In this document: positions 1 to 9,215 of the stretch, piece by piece
Position numbering within the stretch: position 1 is the first letter of the stretch
How the letters are laid out: each line of letters begins with the position of its first letter
Assembly (NCBI GenBank): GCA_019912885.1
Contig: JAIOHV010000034.1
Coordinates: 1-64,000 of the forward strand
DNA: 64,000 bases
Direction: 5' to 3'
From: a bacterium
GTDB taxonomy: Bacteria; Lernaellota; Lernaellaia; JACKCT01
Program-made: the position numbers and the translations under genes
The notes under the pieces: model-generated
Told to the model about the DNA's origin: nothing
Seen by the model: only the letters and a program-made list of their open reading frames with translations
Database searches by the model: none

Positions 1-385
1 GTTGTGCGCCCAGCATGGGCGCTGTCTTGTAGGTGTAAGTCCGACCGAGAGGAGGCCATCCCGATCGAAGCGAAGCGCAACTGCGGAAGGGCGACCGACC
101 GTGGGGAGGAAGCGTGGAGCGAACCCGCGGGCCGACGTACAGAAACCGGATTCGAGGCGACGCCGGGCGGGGCGAGCGGGCAATTGACCGCGAAGCTCCG
201 ATGGCCAAAGCCCAGGCGGCGTAAATCCGGCGGTCGTGCGGGGAAGGACAGCGTTCTTACCTGGGGAGATCTCGCCTTGCGCCTGAAAGGGCGACTCCGC
301 GAAAGCGGGGGAGCGAGAAGTCAGCCGAGGCCGTAGTAGTTCCGCGCGGGACGAAGGGCCGAACGGAGAGGAGGGCGATACGACC

Positions 386-1759
386 GTGCGCCTCGAAGGA
401 GCCAGGCCTCAGATGTCCGGGCAACTGGAGCTCGCGTTCATGGCGAAGGGTGAAGCCCGACGCGGGGAGCGCAGCGAGGAAGCTTCGACGGCGGCGCGCG
501 GAAACGAGCGCTCGGGAGCGAGCGGTCTGCTGGAGGCGGTGTTGAGCCGCGCGAACCTTCAGGCCGCGCTGAAGCGGGTGCGCCGGAACAAGGGCGGCCC
601 CGGCATCGACGGGATGACGGTGGATGAACTGCCGGATTACCTGCGGGATGAATGGCCGCGCCTCCGAGAAGACATTCTCTCGGAGACGTACCGTCCCTCG
701 CCGGTGAAGCGGCAGGCGATTCCCAAGAGCGGCGGCGGGACGCGCGAACTCGGCATCCCGACGGTGCTCGACCGTTTCATCCAGCAGGCCCTTTTGCAGG
801 TCCTGCAACCTCAATTCGATCCGAGCTTTTCGGAGCACAGCTACGGCTTCCGGCCGAAACGCCGGGCGCACGACGCGATCGTCGCGGCGCAGCGTTACGT
901 TCAGGAAGGCCGCCGCATCGTGGTGGACGTGGACCTGGAGAAATTCTTCGACCGCGTGAACCATGACGTGCTGATGGGACGGCTCGCGAAACGGATCGAG
1001 GACGCTCGTGTGCTGAGGCTGATCCGCCGCTATCTCGAAGCCGGCCTGATGTCGGACGGGGTGGCGACGGAGCGGCACGAGGGGACGCCGCAGGGCGGTC
1101 CCTTGTCGCCGCTGCTCGCGAACGCGCTGCTGGACGAAGTGGATAAGGAGCTTGAGAAACGCGGTCACGCTTTCATCCGCTACGCCGACGACTGCAATGT
1201 TTACGTTCGGTCGCAGCGAGCGGGGGAGCGCGTCATGAGGCTGCTTCGGCGGCTCTTCGCGGACCTTCGGCTCCGCGTCAACGATGCCAAGAGCGCGGTG
1301 GACGCGGCGACGAAGCGGAAGATTCTGGGCTACTCCTTCTGGATCGGTCCGGGTCGGACGGTGAAACGCCGCGTGGCGGGCAAGGCTCTTGCGACGATGA
1401 AGGACCGGGTGCGGGAAATCACGAGACGCAGCGGGGGGCGGAGCATTGAGCGGGTCGCCAGGGACTTACGGAGCTACCTCGTTGGATGGAAGGCGTATTT
1501 CCAACTGGCGGACACGCCCGGAGTCTTCCGCGAACTCGACGAGTGGATTCGTCACCGGTTGCGGGCACTCCACCTGAAACATTGGAGACGCGGCAAAACG
1601 ACGTACCGCGAGCTGCGCGCGCGAGGCGCGACGCCGACGGTGGCGGCGACGGTCGCGGCGAACACCAAGCGATGGTGGAAGAACTCGGCGATGTATCTCC
1701 ACATGGTCCTGACCATCCGCTACTTCGACCAGTTGGGAGTCCCCCGGCTGGCCGCGTGA
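386..1759 (+). CDS. ltrA: Group II intron-encoded reverse transcriptase/maturase
   Basis: This protein of about 457 residues is the intron-encoded protein that helps splicing and copies the intron during mobility. It has the RT fingers/palm blocks (GIPTVLDR near residue 125, YGFRPKR near 155, DLEKFFDRVNHD near 183, TPQGGPLSPLL near 235, catalytic YADD near 267) followed by a maturase/thumb domain with a conserved RSYLVGWKAYF segment. No C-terminal HNH endonuclease domain is present, and the protein stops after GVPRLAA. The reading frame is intact, so the protein is probably functional. The start is uncertain: GTG at 386 has a GAGGAGGG stretch upstream, while ATG at 413 has AAGGAG upstream and would remove nine residues. 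Confidence 0.93.
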   Translation: MRLEGARPQMSGQLELAFMAKGEARRGERSEEASTAARGNERSGASGLLEAVLSRANLQAALKRVRRNKGGPGIDGMTVDELPDYLRDEWPRLREDILSETYRPSPVKRQAIPKSGGGTRELGIPTVLDRFIQQALLQVLQPQFDPSFSEHSYGFRPKRRAHDAIVAAQRYVQEGRRIVVDVDLEKFFDRVNHDVLMGRLAKRIEDARVLRLIRRYLEAGLMSDGVATERHEGTPQGGPLSPLLANALLDEVDKELEKRGHAFIRYADDCNVYVRSQRAGERVMRLLRRLFADLRLRVNDAKSAVDAATKRKILGYSFWIGPGRTVKRRVAGKALATMKDRVREITRRSGGRSIERVARDLRSYLVGWKAYFQLADTPGVFRELDEWIRHRLRALHLKHWRRGKTTYRELRARGATPTVAATVAANTKRWWKNSAMYLHMVLTIRYFDQLGVPRLAA

Positions 1760-1770
1760 CCTCAACTCGC

Positions 1771-1851
1771 CGAACCGCCGGATGCGGACCCGCTTGTCCG
1801 GTGGTGTGGCAGGGGAACTCCGAGGCTATTCCTCGGAGCCCCTATGCCGAT
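1771..1851 (+). ncRNA. Group II intron domains V and VI
   Basis: Directly after the maturase stop, 1772-1806 folds as the short domain V hairpin. Then 1811-1825 pairs with 1831-1843 as a 13-bp stem around a CTATT loop. The only interruption is a two-base AA bulge on the 5' side, the expected position of the branch-point adenosine of domain VI. The boundaries are read by eye from complementarity. Confidence 0.7.
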
Positions 1852-1863
1852 CGCGCGCCATCT

Positions 1864-1925
1864 TCACGACTATTTCCTCCCTCCTCTTTCCTCTTTTCTC
1901 TTTCCTGTTTCGACCTTCCTGTTTT
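1864..1925 (+). repeat. Polypyrimidine low-complexity tract
   Basis: Just beyond the intron the plus strand is almost pure C and T for about 60 bases, built from irregular CTTTCCT-like units. The same motif occurs as a perfect heptamer array near 59590. No gene is seen between the intron and 1973. Confidence 0.5.
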
Positions 1926-1972
1926 CTCCGGCTCGCATCCGCTAAAATCGCCCGTGCAACACGGGAGACTGC

Positions 1973-2368
1973 ATGCCGAGCCTTCGTACCAAGCTCCAGA
2001 TCCGCGAGGGATGGCGGGGTCGCATCGTCGCGCCGCCGGACGACCTTCGCCTGAAAGAATTGAACGCGCTGCCCCAGGCCCGAAGCTCCGACGCGGAGCT
2101 CGACTGGGCGCTCGTTTTCGTGACGAACGAGGAGGAGATCGAATCGCGCGGCAAGGGCATCGTTCGCGTACTGCGCGAGGACGGCGTCCTCTGGTTCGCC
2201 TATCCGAAAAAGACGTCGGGCATCGCCGCCGATATCACGCGCGACCGCGGATGGGATTCGCTCGACGCGCTCGGTCTTCGCGCGGTGCGCCAGATCGCGC
2301 TTGACGACACCTGGTCCGCGCTGCGCTTCCGCGCCAGGGAACGCGTCAAACGCAAAACGGATACGTAA
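1973..2368 (+). CDS. DUF3052-like small protein
   Basis: This is a 131-residue cytoplasmic protein with no signal or membrane segment. Its C-terminal half contains LWFAYPKKTSG, DITRDRGW, GLRAVRQIALDDTWSALRFR, which resembles the conserved core of the DUF3052/YdeI-related family (a compact alpha/beta fold of unknown role). The match is from memory of the family pattern. ATG at 1973 has GGGAG eight bases upstream. It is the first gene after the intron, and a small membrane protein follows after 3 bases, so the two are probably co-transcribed. Confidence 0.6.
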   Translation: MPSLRTKLQIREGWRGRIVAPPDDLRLKELNALPQARSSDAELDWALVFVTNEEEIESRGKGIVRVLREDGVLWFAYPKKTSGIAADITRDRGWDSLDALGLRAVRQIALDDTWSALRFRARERVKRKTDT

Positions 2369-2371
2369 CCC

Positions 2372-2599
2372 GTGCGCCCGGGTCTCGACAAGATCGGCGG
2401 CGCGATTTTTCTTGCCGCGCTTGGCGTCTCGCTCGTATTTCCGGCCGTCGATCTCGGCCAGGAGTTGCCGTTTGCCGTTCGCCGCGCGATCGGCCTTGGT
2501 TGCATGGGCGCCGCGCTCGCGGGGATCGTGCTTATCGTCGTCGGGCGCGTTCAGCGACGCCGCGAACGCGCCGGCGGCGCCGTCAATCCGCCGCGGTGA
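2372..2599 (+). CDS. Small two-helix membrane protein
   Basis: The 75-residue product starts at GTG and has two hydrophobic helices, roughly residues 10-26 and 36-60, separated by a short polar loop and followed by an Arg-rich cytoplasmic tail. I do not recognise a family. It begins 3 bases after the DUF3052-like gene and runs 17 bases into the 3' end of the convergent methyltransferase gene on the other strand. Confidence 0.55.
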   Translation: MRPGLDKIGGAIFLAALGVSLVFPAVDLGQELPFAVRRAIGLGCMGAALAGIVLIVVGRVQRRRERAGGAVNPPR

Positions 2600-3452
2600 T
2601 CTCGAGGACGATATCAAGCGACCGTTTCTTCACGTCGATATCCGTGAATCCCGCCGCGTGGACATTGCTGACGGTCTCCCGATCGATATGCGCGCCCCAG
2701 ATGTGAAACGGAATCGGGTCGAGCCATCGCATCAACGGGCGCAGTCCCGGTTTTTCCGACAGCACGTGTTCGAGCATCAGGAGCTTGCCGCCGGGTCTCA
2801 GCACGCGGCGCGCCTCGCGCAAGCCCTGCACGGGATCGGGCACCGAGCAGAACACGCAACTCGTCACAATCGTGTCAAAGCTCGCATCCGGGTACGGCAG
2901 CGCCTCGGCGTCGGCCACCTCGAAGCGCGCGGATGACAGCCCGAGCTTTTTCGCCGTCTTCTCCGCGCGCGCGAGCATGCGCGGCGACAGGTCGATCGCC
3001 ACGATCGCGGCGTCCTTCGGATACAGCGCCAGGTTGCGCCCGGTGCCGACGCCAATCTCGAGCACGCGCCCGCGCGCGCGCGACCACATCCCGCGCCGCC
3101 ACTTGCGCGTTTGAAGCGCGGACGCCAGCTCCACGAGATCGTACAGGGGCGCGATGCGGTCGTAGCGCCGGCGCGTCACCTCCGTCGGCGACAACGTGCG
3201 CCACTCGCGGATCGACACGAAACCGAGCCAGACGAACCACGCACCGAGCGGAATGAGCAGCAGATGCGCCCAGGACCCCGCGAGGTGAATCGCGATGAAC
3301 GCGGCGATCGAGACGACCGCGGTGATGCCGGTCAGGATGCGCCGCCTGACGGTCCGCTTCGCCGATGCGGGCGCGGTCACCTCCGGCGCGGAAACCGCGG
3401 CCGGCGCGATTTCCGGGGCTGGGGTTGTGTCCGTCCGTGTGTCGGCCGTCAT
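2583..3452 (-). CDS. Membrane-anchored class I SAM-dependent methyltransferase (UbiE-like)
   Basis: The product has about 289 residues. An Ala/Thr/Pro-rich N-terminus leads to two hydrophobic helices (roughly residues 40-80), then a Rossmann methyltransferase domain with motif I VLEIGVGTGRNLALYP, DLSPRMLARA, and the post-motif stretch FDTIVTSCVFCSVPDP with RVLRPGGKLLMLEH. This resembles UbiE/COQ5-type enzymes. The substrate is unknown. ATG at 3452 was chosen because AAAGGA lies upstream and because it overlaps the stop of the next methyltransferase gene as ATGA. It is the last gene of the copper run. Confidence 0.8.
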   Translation of the reverse strand: MTADTRTDTTPAPEIAPAAVSAPEVTAPASAKRTVRRRILTGITAVVSIAAFIAIHLAGSWAHLLLIPLGAWFVWLGFVSIREWRTLSPTEVTRRRYDRIAPLYDLVELASALQTRKWRRGMWSRARGRVLEIGVGTGRNLALYPKDAAIVAIDLSPRMLARAEKTAKKLGLSSARFEVADAEALPYPDASFDTIVTSCVFCSVPDPVQGLREARRVLRPGGKLLMLEHVLSEKPGLRPLMRWLDPIPFHIWGAHIDRETVSNVHAAGFTDIDVKKRSLDIVLEITAAD

Positions 3453-4114
3453 GGGTCGGCGTCCTTTGTTGAGGTGGCGATGATAAATGTTCCGGCGTTG
3501 AAGCGTTCGACGGACACGTTGCCGAAAACCGAGCGCATGGCGGCCGGGATGTCGCGGTCCGGGTTCCAAGCCGTCAGCCGAACGTAAACGGCGCGCACGA
3601 GCGGATTGAATATCCGGAGCGCGCCCGAAAACAGGCTTGCGTCGCAGACCGCGAGCGTTCCTCCCGGCCGCAACACGTCGCGGCATCGTCTCAGCACCGC
3701 GGCGAGGTCGGGCATCACGGACATCGCCAGCGCGGACAGGACGCCGTCAAACGGTTCATCGCCGAGGTCGAGTACCGCGGCGTCGCCCTGAACGAGTTCC
3801 ACGTTTTCCCAACCGCGCCGCGCGACGAGCGCGCGAGCCGCGTCGAGCATCGCTTCCGTGTAATCGAAGCCGACCAGGCGTCCGGTCGGGCCGATCAATT
3901 CCTCGATGTACGGGAAATTGCGCCCGCTGCCGCAGCCGACCTCGAGAACGCGCGCCCCCGCGCCGACGCTGGTCGCCGCGGCCGCGCGTTGCCGGATCGT
4001 GCGGTGCCGGCCGAGAAAGGTGATCGCGTCCTGCGCGTCGTAGAGTCGCGGGTGCCTCCCCCAGGCCGAGTAAACGCGACGTACGCGCGCGAGATCCTGC
4101 TTCGACTCAGGCAT
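3449..4114 (-). CDS. Class I SAM-dependent methyltransferase
   Basis: This is a soluble protein of about 221 residues. VRRVYSAWGRHPRLYD precedes the SAM-binding motif VLEVGCGSGRNFPYIEE, then GFDYTEAMLDAAR and RDVLRPGGTLAVCDAS. It is related to the methyltransferase encoded just downstream but lacks the membrane helices. ATG at 4114 (MPESK) overlaps the stop of the upstream ATC-hydrolase-like gene by 8 bases. The open frame extends further upstream, but that stretch lies inside the neighbouring gene. The substrate is unknown. Confidence 0.8.
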   Translation of the reverse strand: MPESKQDLARVRRVYSAWGRHPRLYDAQDAITFLGRHRTIRQRAAAATSVGAGARVLEVGCGSGRNFPYIEELIGPTGRLVGFDYTEAMLDAARALVARRGWENVELVQGDAAVLDLGDEPFDGVLSALAMSVMPDLAAVLRRCRDVLRPGGTLAVCDASLFSGALRIFNPLVRAVYVRLTAWNPDRDIPAAMRSVFGNVSVERFNAGTFIIATSTKDADP

Positions 4115-4757
4115 GCCGTCGCTCGGACTTCGTGTTCTCGCCGCGCGGGATCCATCGAAAATCGCATGCGAGATCTCCGGCGGCGATCGATCCGTGGCGC
4201 TCAAGGTGCGCGTCCCACCGCTCGGCGAGCGCATAATCGAGATTGCACCAGGACGTGACGCACAGCTCGCCGAGTCCGTGCTCGCGAAAATATCGCGCCA
4301 CGGGGCAACGACGCACGTCGAACGCCACGATCCCGTTCTCGGCGGGAAGGTTCACCATCTCGTACGACGGCGCGCTAAACGGGAATTTGCGAAAGACGTT
4401 CGTCGCGCGCCGCAGCCGCGCGTCGGCGCCTGGCGCGCCGACCCGCGAGAGAAGCGTGGGGAAAAAAGCCATCTTCTCGTAGGCGAGTGCCGTTACGCGC
4501 CCGGTCAGCCAGCGCGCGTCCTCCGCGGTAAGGTCCCGGATGACGAGGGCGCGATAAAACCCGATCGTTAACGCGGCGAGGTGGACCATCATTCTGCCGC
4601 CTAGCGACGCCTCGCGAGGCAGCTTCGCCTGTTGCGCCTCATAGTCGGCGAGCGCGTCATCGAGGATACGGGCGGTTTGCGCTCGCTCGAACGTCAACGC
4701 GAGGCCGCGCCGCGCGAAATGTGCGAGGAACGGGCGCAGAAGACGCATGGCGCTCAT
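4107..4757 (-). CDS. L-2-amino-thiazoline-4-carboxylic acid hydrolase-like protein
   Basis: This 216-residue protein matches the ATC_hydrolase family pattern in its second half: RCPVARYFREHG, CVTSWCNLDYALAE, then GSIAAGDLACDFRW. The founding member opens a thiazoline ring to give cysteine derivatives, but most relatives are uncharacterised and this copy's substrate is unknown. The ring-opening chemistry and the Cys residues are of interest in a copper operon, because thiazolines and thiols bind copper. The gene overlaps its upstream neighbour by 4 bases and its downstream neighbour by 8, so translation is probably coupled. Confidence 0.75.
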   Translation of the reverse strand: MSAMRLLRPFLAHFARRGLALTFERAQTARILDDALADYEAQQAKLPREASLGGRMMVHLAALTIGFYRALVIRDLTAEDARWLTGRVTALAYEKMAFFPTLLSRVGAPGADARLRRATNVFRKFPFSAPSYEMVNLPAENGIVAFDVRRCPVARYFREHGLGELCVTSWCNLDYALAERWDAHLERHGSIAAGDLACDFRWIPRGENTKSERRHA

Positions 4758-5425
4758 GGCCGGCCTCCCGCGTACATTTCATGTTGCCGGCGAAGCCGCG
4801 GAATCCATCCTGGCGTACGGGCGGCGTATTCCTCCCACGCTCGCCCGAATGCCCGCCGCGCGTCTGTTTCCTCGCGCCGCGCTAGACGAACGTACACGGC
4901 GACGAGTATCGGAAACATGACGAGCGTGACCAGCGTCGGCCATTGCGCCAAAAAGCCCAGCATGATCACGCCAAACGCCGCGTATTGGGGATGGCGGATT
5001 ACGGCGTAGGGTCCGCTTGACGCCAGCCGATTATCTTTTTGCGCCTGGTAGAGAACACGCCAGGCCGACGCGAGCAGGAAGAATCCCGCGACGATGAGGA
5101 CGTTGCTGAGAACGTGGACCGGATTCGCGTGCGGGTCGCCGCGAAATCCCAGGACCGAGTACCAGATATGGCCGCCCTCATGGCTGAAAAGATCCACGCC
5201 GGGGAATTTTCGGACAAGCCATCCCGACAGCAGGTAGATCGTCAGCGGAAAGCCGTACATCTCGGCGAAAAGCGCCACGACAAACGCGGCGAAACCGCCG
5301 AACGTGCGCCAGTCGCGCCCTGTACGCGGCGTGAAGAAACTGTACGCGAACGCGATGAAGATCGCGGAGTTGATGAAGACGAGGGTCCAAAGCCCGTAGG
5401 CCGGGGCGTCGGTCGGGTGGTTCAT
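4754..5425 (-). CDS. Isoprenylcysteine carboxyl methyltransferase (ICMT)-family membrane protein
   Basis: The 223-residue integral membrane protein has about five helices. The C-terminal third carries the ICMT/PEMT signature: SGPYAVIRHPQYAAFGVIMLG, then YVRLARREETDARRAFGRAWEEYAARTPGWIPR, the SAM-binding region of this family. Bacterial members near metal-resistance genes have no settled substrate. The gene overlaps both neighbours by 4 bases (ATGA-type junctions), placing it firmly in the operon. Confidence 0.83.
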   Translation of the reverse strand: MNHPTDAPAYGLWTLVFINSAIFIAFAYSFFTPRTGRDWRTFGGFAAFVVALFAEMYGFPLTIYLLSGWLVRKFPGVDLFSHEGGHIWYSVLGFRGDPHANPVHVLSNVLIVAGFFLLASAWRVLYQAQKDNRLASSGPYAVIRHPQYAAFGVIMLGFLAQWPTLVTLVMFPILVAVYVRLARREETDARRAFGRAWEEYAARTPGWIPRLRRQHEMYAGGRP

Positions 5426-5682
5426 GACGCACCTCCCGTCTTCTCCACGTGCGCTTCACGCCCGCGTTCGCGCACGGGCCCGTGAACGCCGTGGTGGCGG
5501 TGTAGGAATAGGTGGATCACCGGGCAAAGGAGCAGCAAAACCCAGGGCAAGATGCCGAGGATGTGCGCTCGGTGCTCTTCCCACAGCATGAAACCGGCGA
5601 TGGCGAGAAAGGCGCAAAAAGCGATCAGCACACGATTCAACGACAGGACGCTCCGCTCGGGATTTTGCGTTGAGGCGTTCAT
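5422..5682 (-). CDS. DUF2933 small membrane protein
   Basis: The product has about 86 residues, with two hydrophobic segments around a conserved EEHRAHILGILPWVLLLLCPVIHLFLHRHH block. That block, with two helices and a His-rich end, is typical of DUF2933 proteins. These often sit beside ICMT-like proteins and copper or mercury transport genes, and their role is not established. ATG at 5682 is preceded by AAAGGAG at good spacing, so the longer upstream frame is discarded. Confidence 0.78.
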   Translation of the reverse strand: MNASTQNPERSVLSLNRVLIAFCAFLAIAGFMLWEEHRAHILGILPWVLLLLCPVIHLFLHRHHGVHGPVRERGREAHVEKTGGAS

Positions 5683-5785
5683 GACGATTTTCTCCTTTCG
5701 AGGTCGGGCGCGGCGGGGGCAATTCCCGCCGACCATGCGGATTCGGCGCCCGCCGCGGCGTCCCCGGACGCCGAAATCGCATCGC

Positions 5786-6007
5786 TCAGGCGTTCAGGTC
5801 GCTTATCATTCGTTCATATGTTTCGCGGTCGATTTCTCCGGCGGCGTACCGCTTTTTCACGATCTGCTCGGGTGTTTCGCGTCCGTTTCGCGCGTTGCCG
5901 TCCTTTCGCCCGCGCCAAAAGTAGAGCGCGAACATCACGCCGATCGCGGCCGCAATTAACCAGATCGCGAGATTCTGGAAGTGGTACCCCATTGCGTGCT
6001 CGCCCAT
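5786..6007 (-). CDS. SHOCT-domain small membrane protein
   Basis: The product has 73 residues, or 68 if translation starts at the in-frame ATG at 5992. One N-terminal membrane helix (WLIAAAIGVMFALYFW) is followed by a charged linker and a C-terminal SHOCT motif, ETPEQIVKKRYAAGEIDRETYERM. SHOCT motifs are short helical hairpins found at protein ends and thought to mediate oligomerisation. It is a paralogue of the next gene. Confidence 0.75.
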   Translation of the reverse strand: MGEHAMGYHFQNLAIWLIAAAIGVMFALYFWRGRKDGNARNGRETPEQIVKKRYAAGEIDRETYERMISDLNA

Positions 6008-6033
6008 GCCTCACCTCACTTTCTGGCGCCTTT

Positions 6034-6228
6034 TCAGGTGCCGAGATTCGCGCGCATTCGCCGATACGTCGCGCGGTCGATCTCGCCGACCGCGTAGCGT
6101 CGACTCACGATGTCGATCGGCGTTTCGTGCCGGGCCGCCATCGCGCGAATTGCCAACTGGATGACGGGCCGCGCCAACGCGGCGACCAACATCGCGATCG
6201 CCAGCCATACGGAGATCAGGAATTCCAT
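6034..6228 (-). CDS. SHOCT-domain small membrane protein
   Basis: This 64-residue protein has one N-terminal helix (FLISVWLAIAMLVAALA) and a C-terminal SHOCT motif containing RRYAVGEIDRATYRRM, clearly similar to the neighbouring SHOCT protein. ATG at 6228 has AAAGGA upstream. Two adjacent copies suggest duplication, perhaps to form a hetero-oligomer at the inner membrane beside the metal pumps. Confidence 0.75.
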   Translation of the reverse strand: MEFLISVWLAIAMLVAALARPVIQLAIRAMAARHETPIDIVSRRYAVGEIDRATYRRMRANLGT

Positions 6229-6337
6229 GGCTTGGTCCTTTCCGCCCCGGAGTCATCGCGAAGGATTGTGCCAGGGCGCGCGGCCGCGGCGCCGGCACGG
6301 AAACCGGCGCCACGGCCGTTTATGAGCCGACTTCCGC

Positions 6338-6880
6338 TCAATGTTGATGTTTCGAATGATCCGTCTCGTCGGCGTCCGGCGATACTTCTTCTTCGTCGTT
6401 CGACATCATCGGGCACTCGCCCTTTTCCATCATGGCCATGTGCTTACCGGCGTGCTCGCGCAGCGCGGGCAGGTCCTTGGCATCCTTCGGGCGTACGACG
6501 ATGCGCGCGCCGCCTTCGATGTCCTCGGAGGTCGCGGTCGAGGCAGGCATCATCATGCCGCCTTCCTTGTGCATGCCGCCGTGCATCATGCCCTCGGGGT
6601 GCTTGCCCATGTCGTCATGCATCGCCGCCATCACCTTCACGCGCTTGCGTAGCTCGACCACGTTGTCGCCGCTGGTCGTGAATTCGAACGCGATGCCGCC
6701 GTCAACGTCCGTGCGCGCGACCTTGGTGTCCGCGACGTGCATGGGGCACATGTCCGTCATGTCGGACATTTTTCCGTGCTGGTGGCCTTTGTGGCCGTCG
6801 CCACTCTCGCCCCACGCGAGTCCGACGAAAAGCGACGTCGCGGCGATCGTCATGACAATCAACAGGGTTCTCATCTTCAT
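6338..6880 (-). CDS. Periplasmic Met/His-rich putative copper-binding protein
   Basis: The product has about 180 residues, with a signal peptide (MKMRTLLIVMTIAATSLFVGLAWG) and a mature part very rich in Met and His: HKGHQHGKMSDMTDMCPMH near the N-terminus, DDMGKHPEGMMHGGMHKEGGMMMP in the middle, KHMAMMEKGECPMM and SKHQH at the end. Such Met/His clusters bind Cu(I) or Ag(I). No known fold was recognised. ATG at 6880 follows AAAGGAGTGAGG. It lies 13 bases after the pump ATPase gene and probably buffers or delivers periplasmic copper. Confidence 0.75.
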   Translation of the reverse strand: MKMRTLLIVMTIAATSLFVGLAWGESGDGHKGHQHGKMSDMTDMCPMHVADTKVARTDVDGGIAFEFTTSGDNVVELRKRVKVMAAMHDDMGKHPEGMMHGGMHKEGGMMMPASTATSEDIEGGARIVVRPKDAKDLPALREHAGKHMAMMEKGECPMMSNDEEEVSPDADETDHSKHQH

Positions 6881-6893
6881 TTCCTCACTCCTT

Positions 6894-9188
<2,295 letters not shown>

Positions 9189-9215
9189 GGCTGCCTCCTT
9201 TCGCGTCGAAGAACG

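Larger units (their letters stand above)
4..1851 (+). mobile_element. Group II intron (probably class IIC), complete or nearly so
   Basis: The element begins GTGCGCCC at position 4, the usual 5' start of a bacterial group II intron, and the next bases form a GCGCCC/GGGCGC hairpin. About 380 bases of structured RNA precede a reverse-transcriptase/maturase gene, and recognisable domains V and VI follow it. The domain V stem carries ACCGCC, so its catalytic triad would be CGC, as known for class IIC introns, and the protein has no endonuclease domain, also typical of IIC. The 3' end is placed near 1844-1851 (a run ending CCGAT) but not fixed to the base. Only three bases of 5' flank are visible, so the target site, usually a terminator hairpin for IIC introns, cannot be seen. 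Confidence 0.85.
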
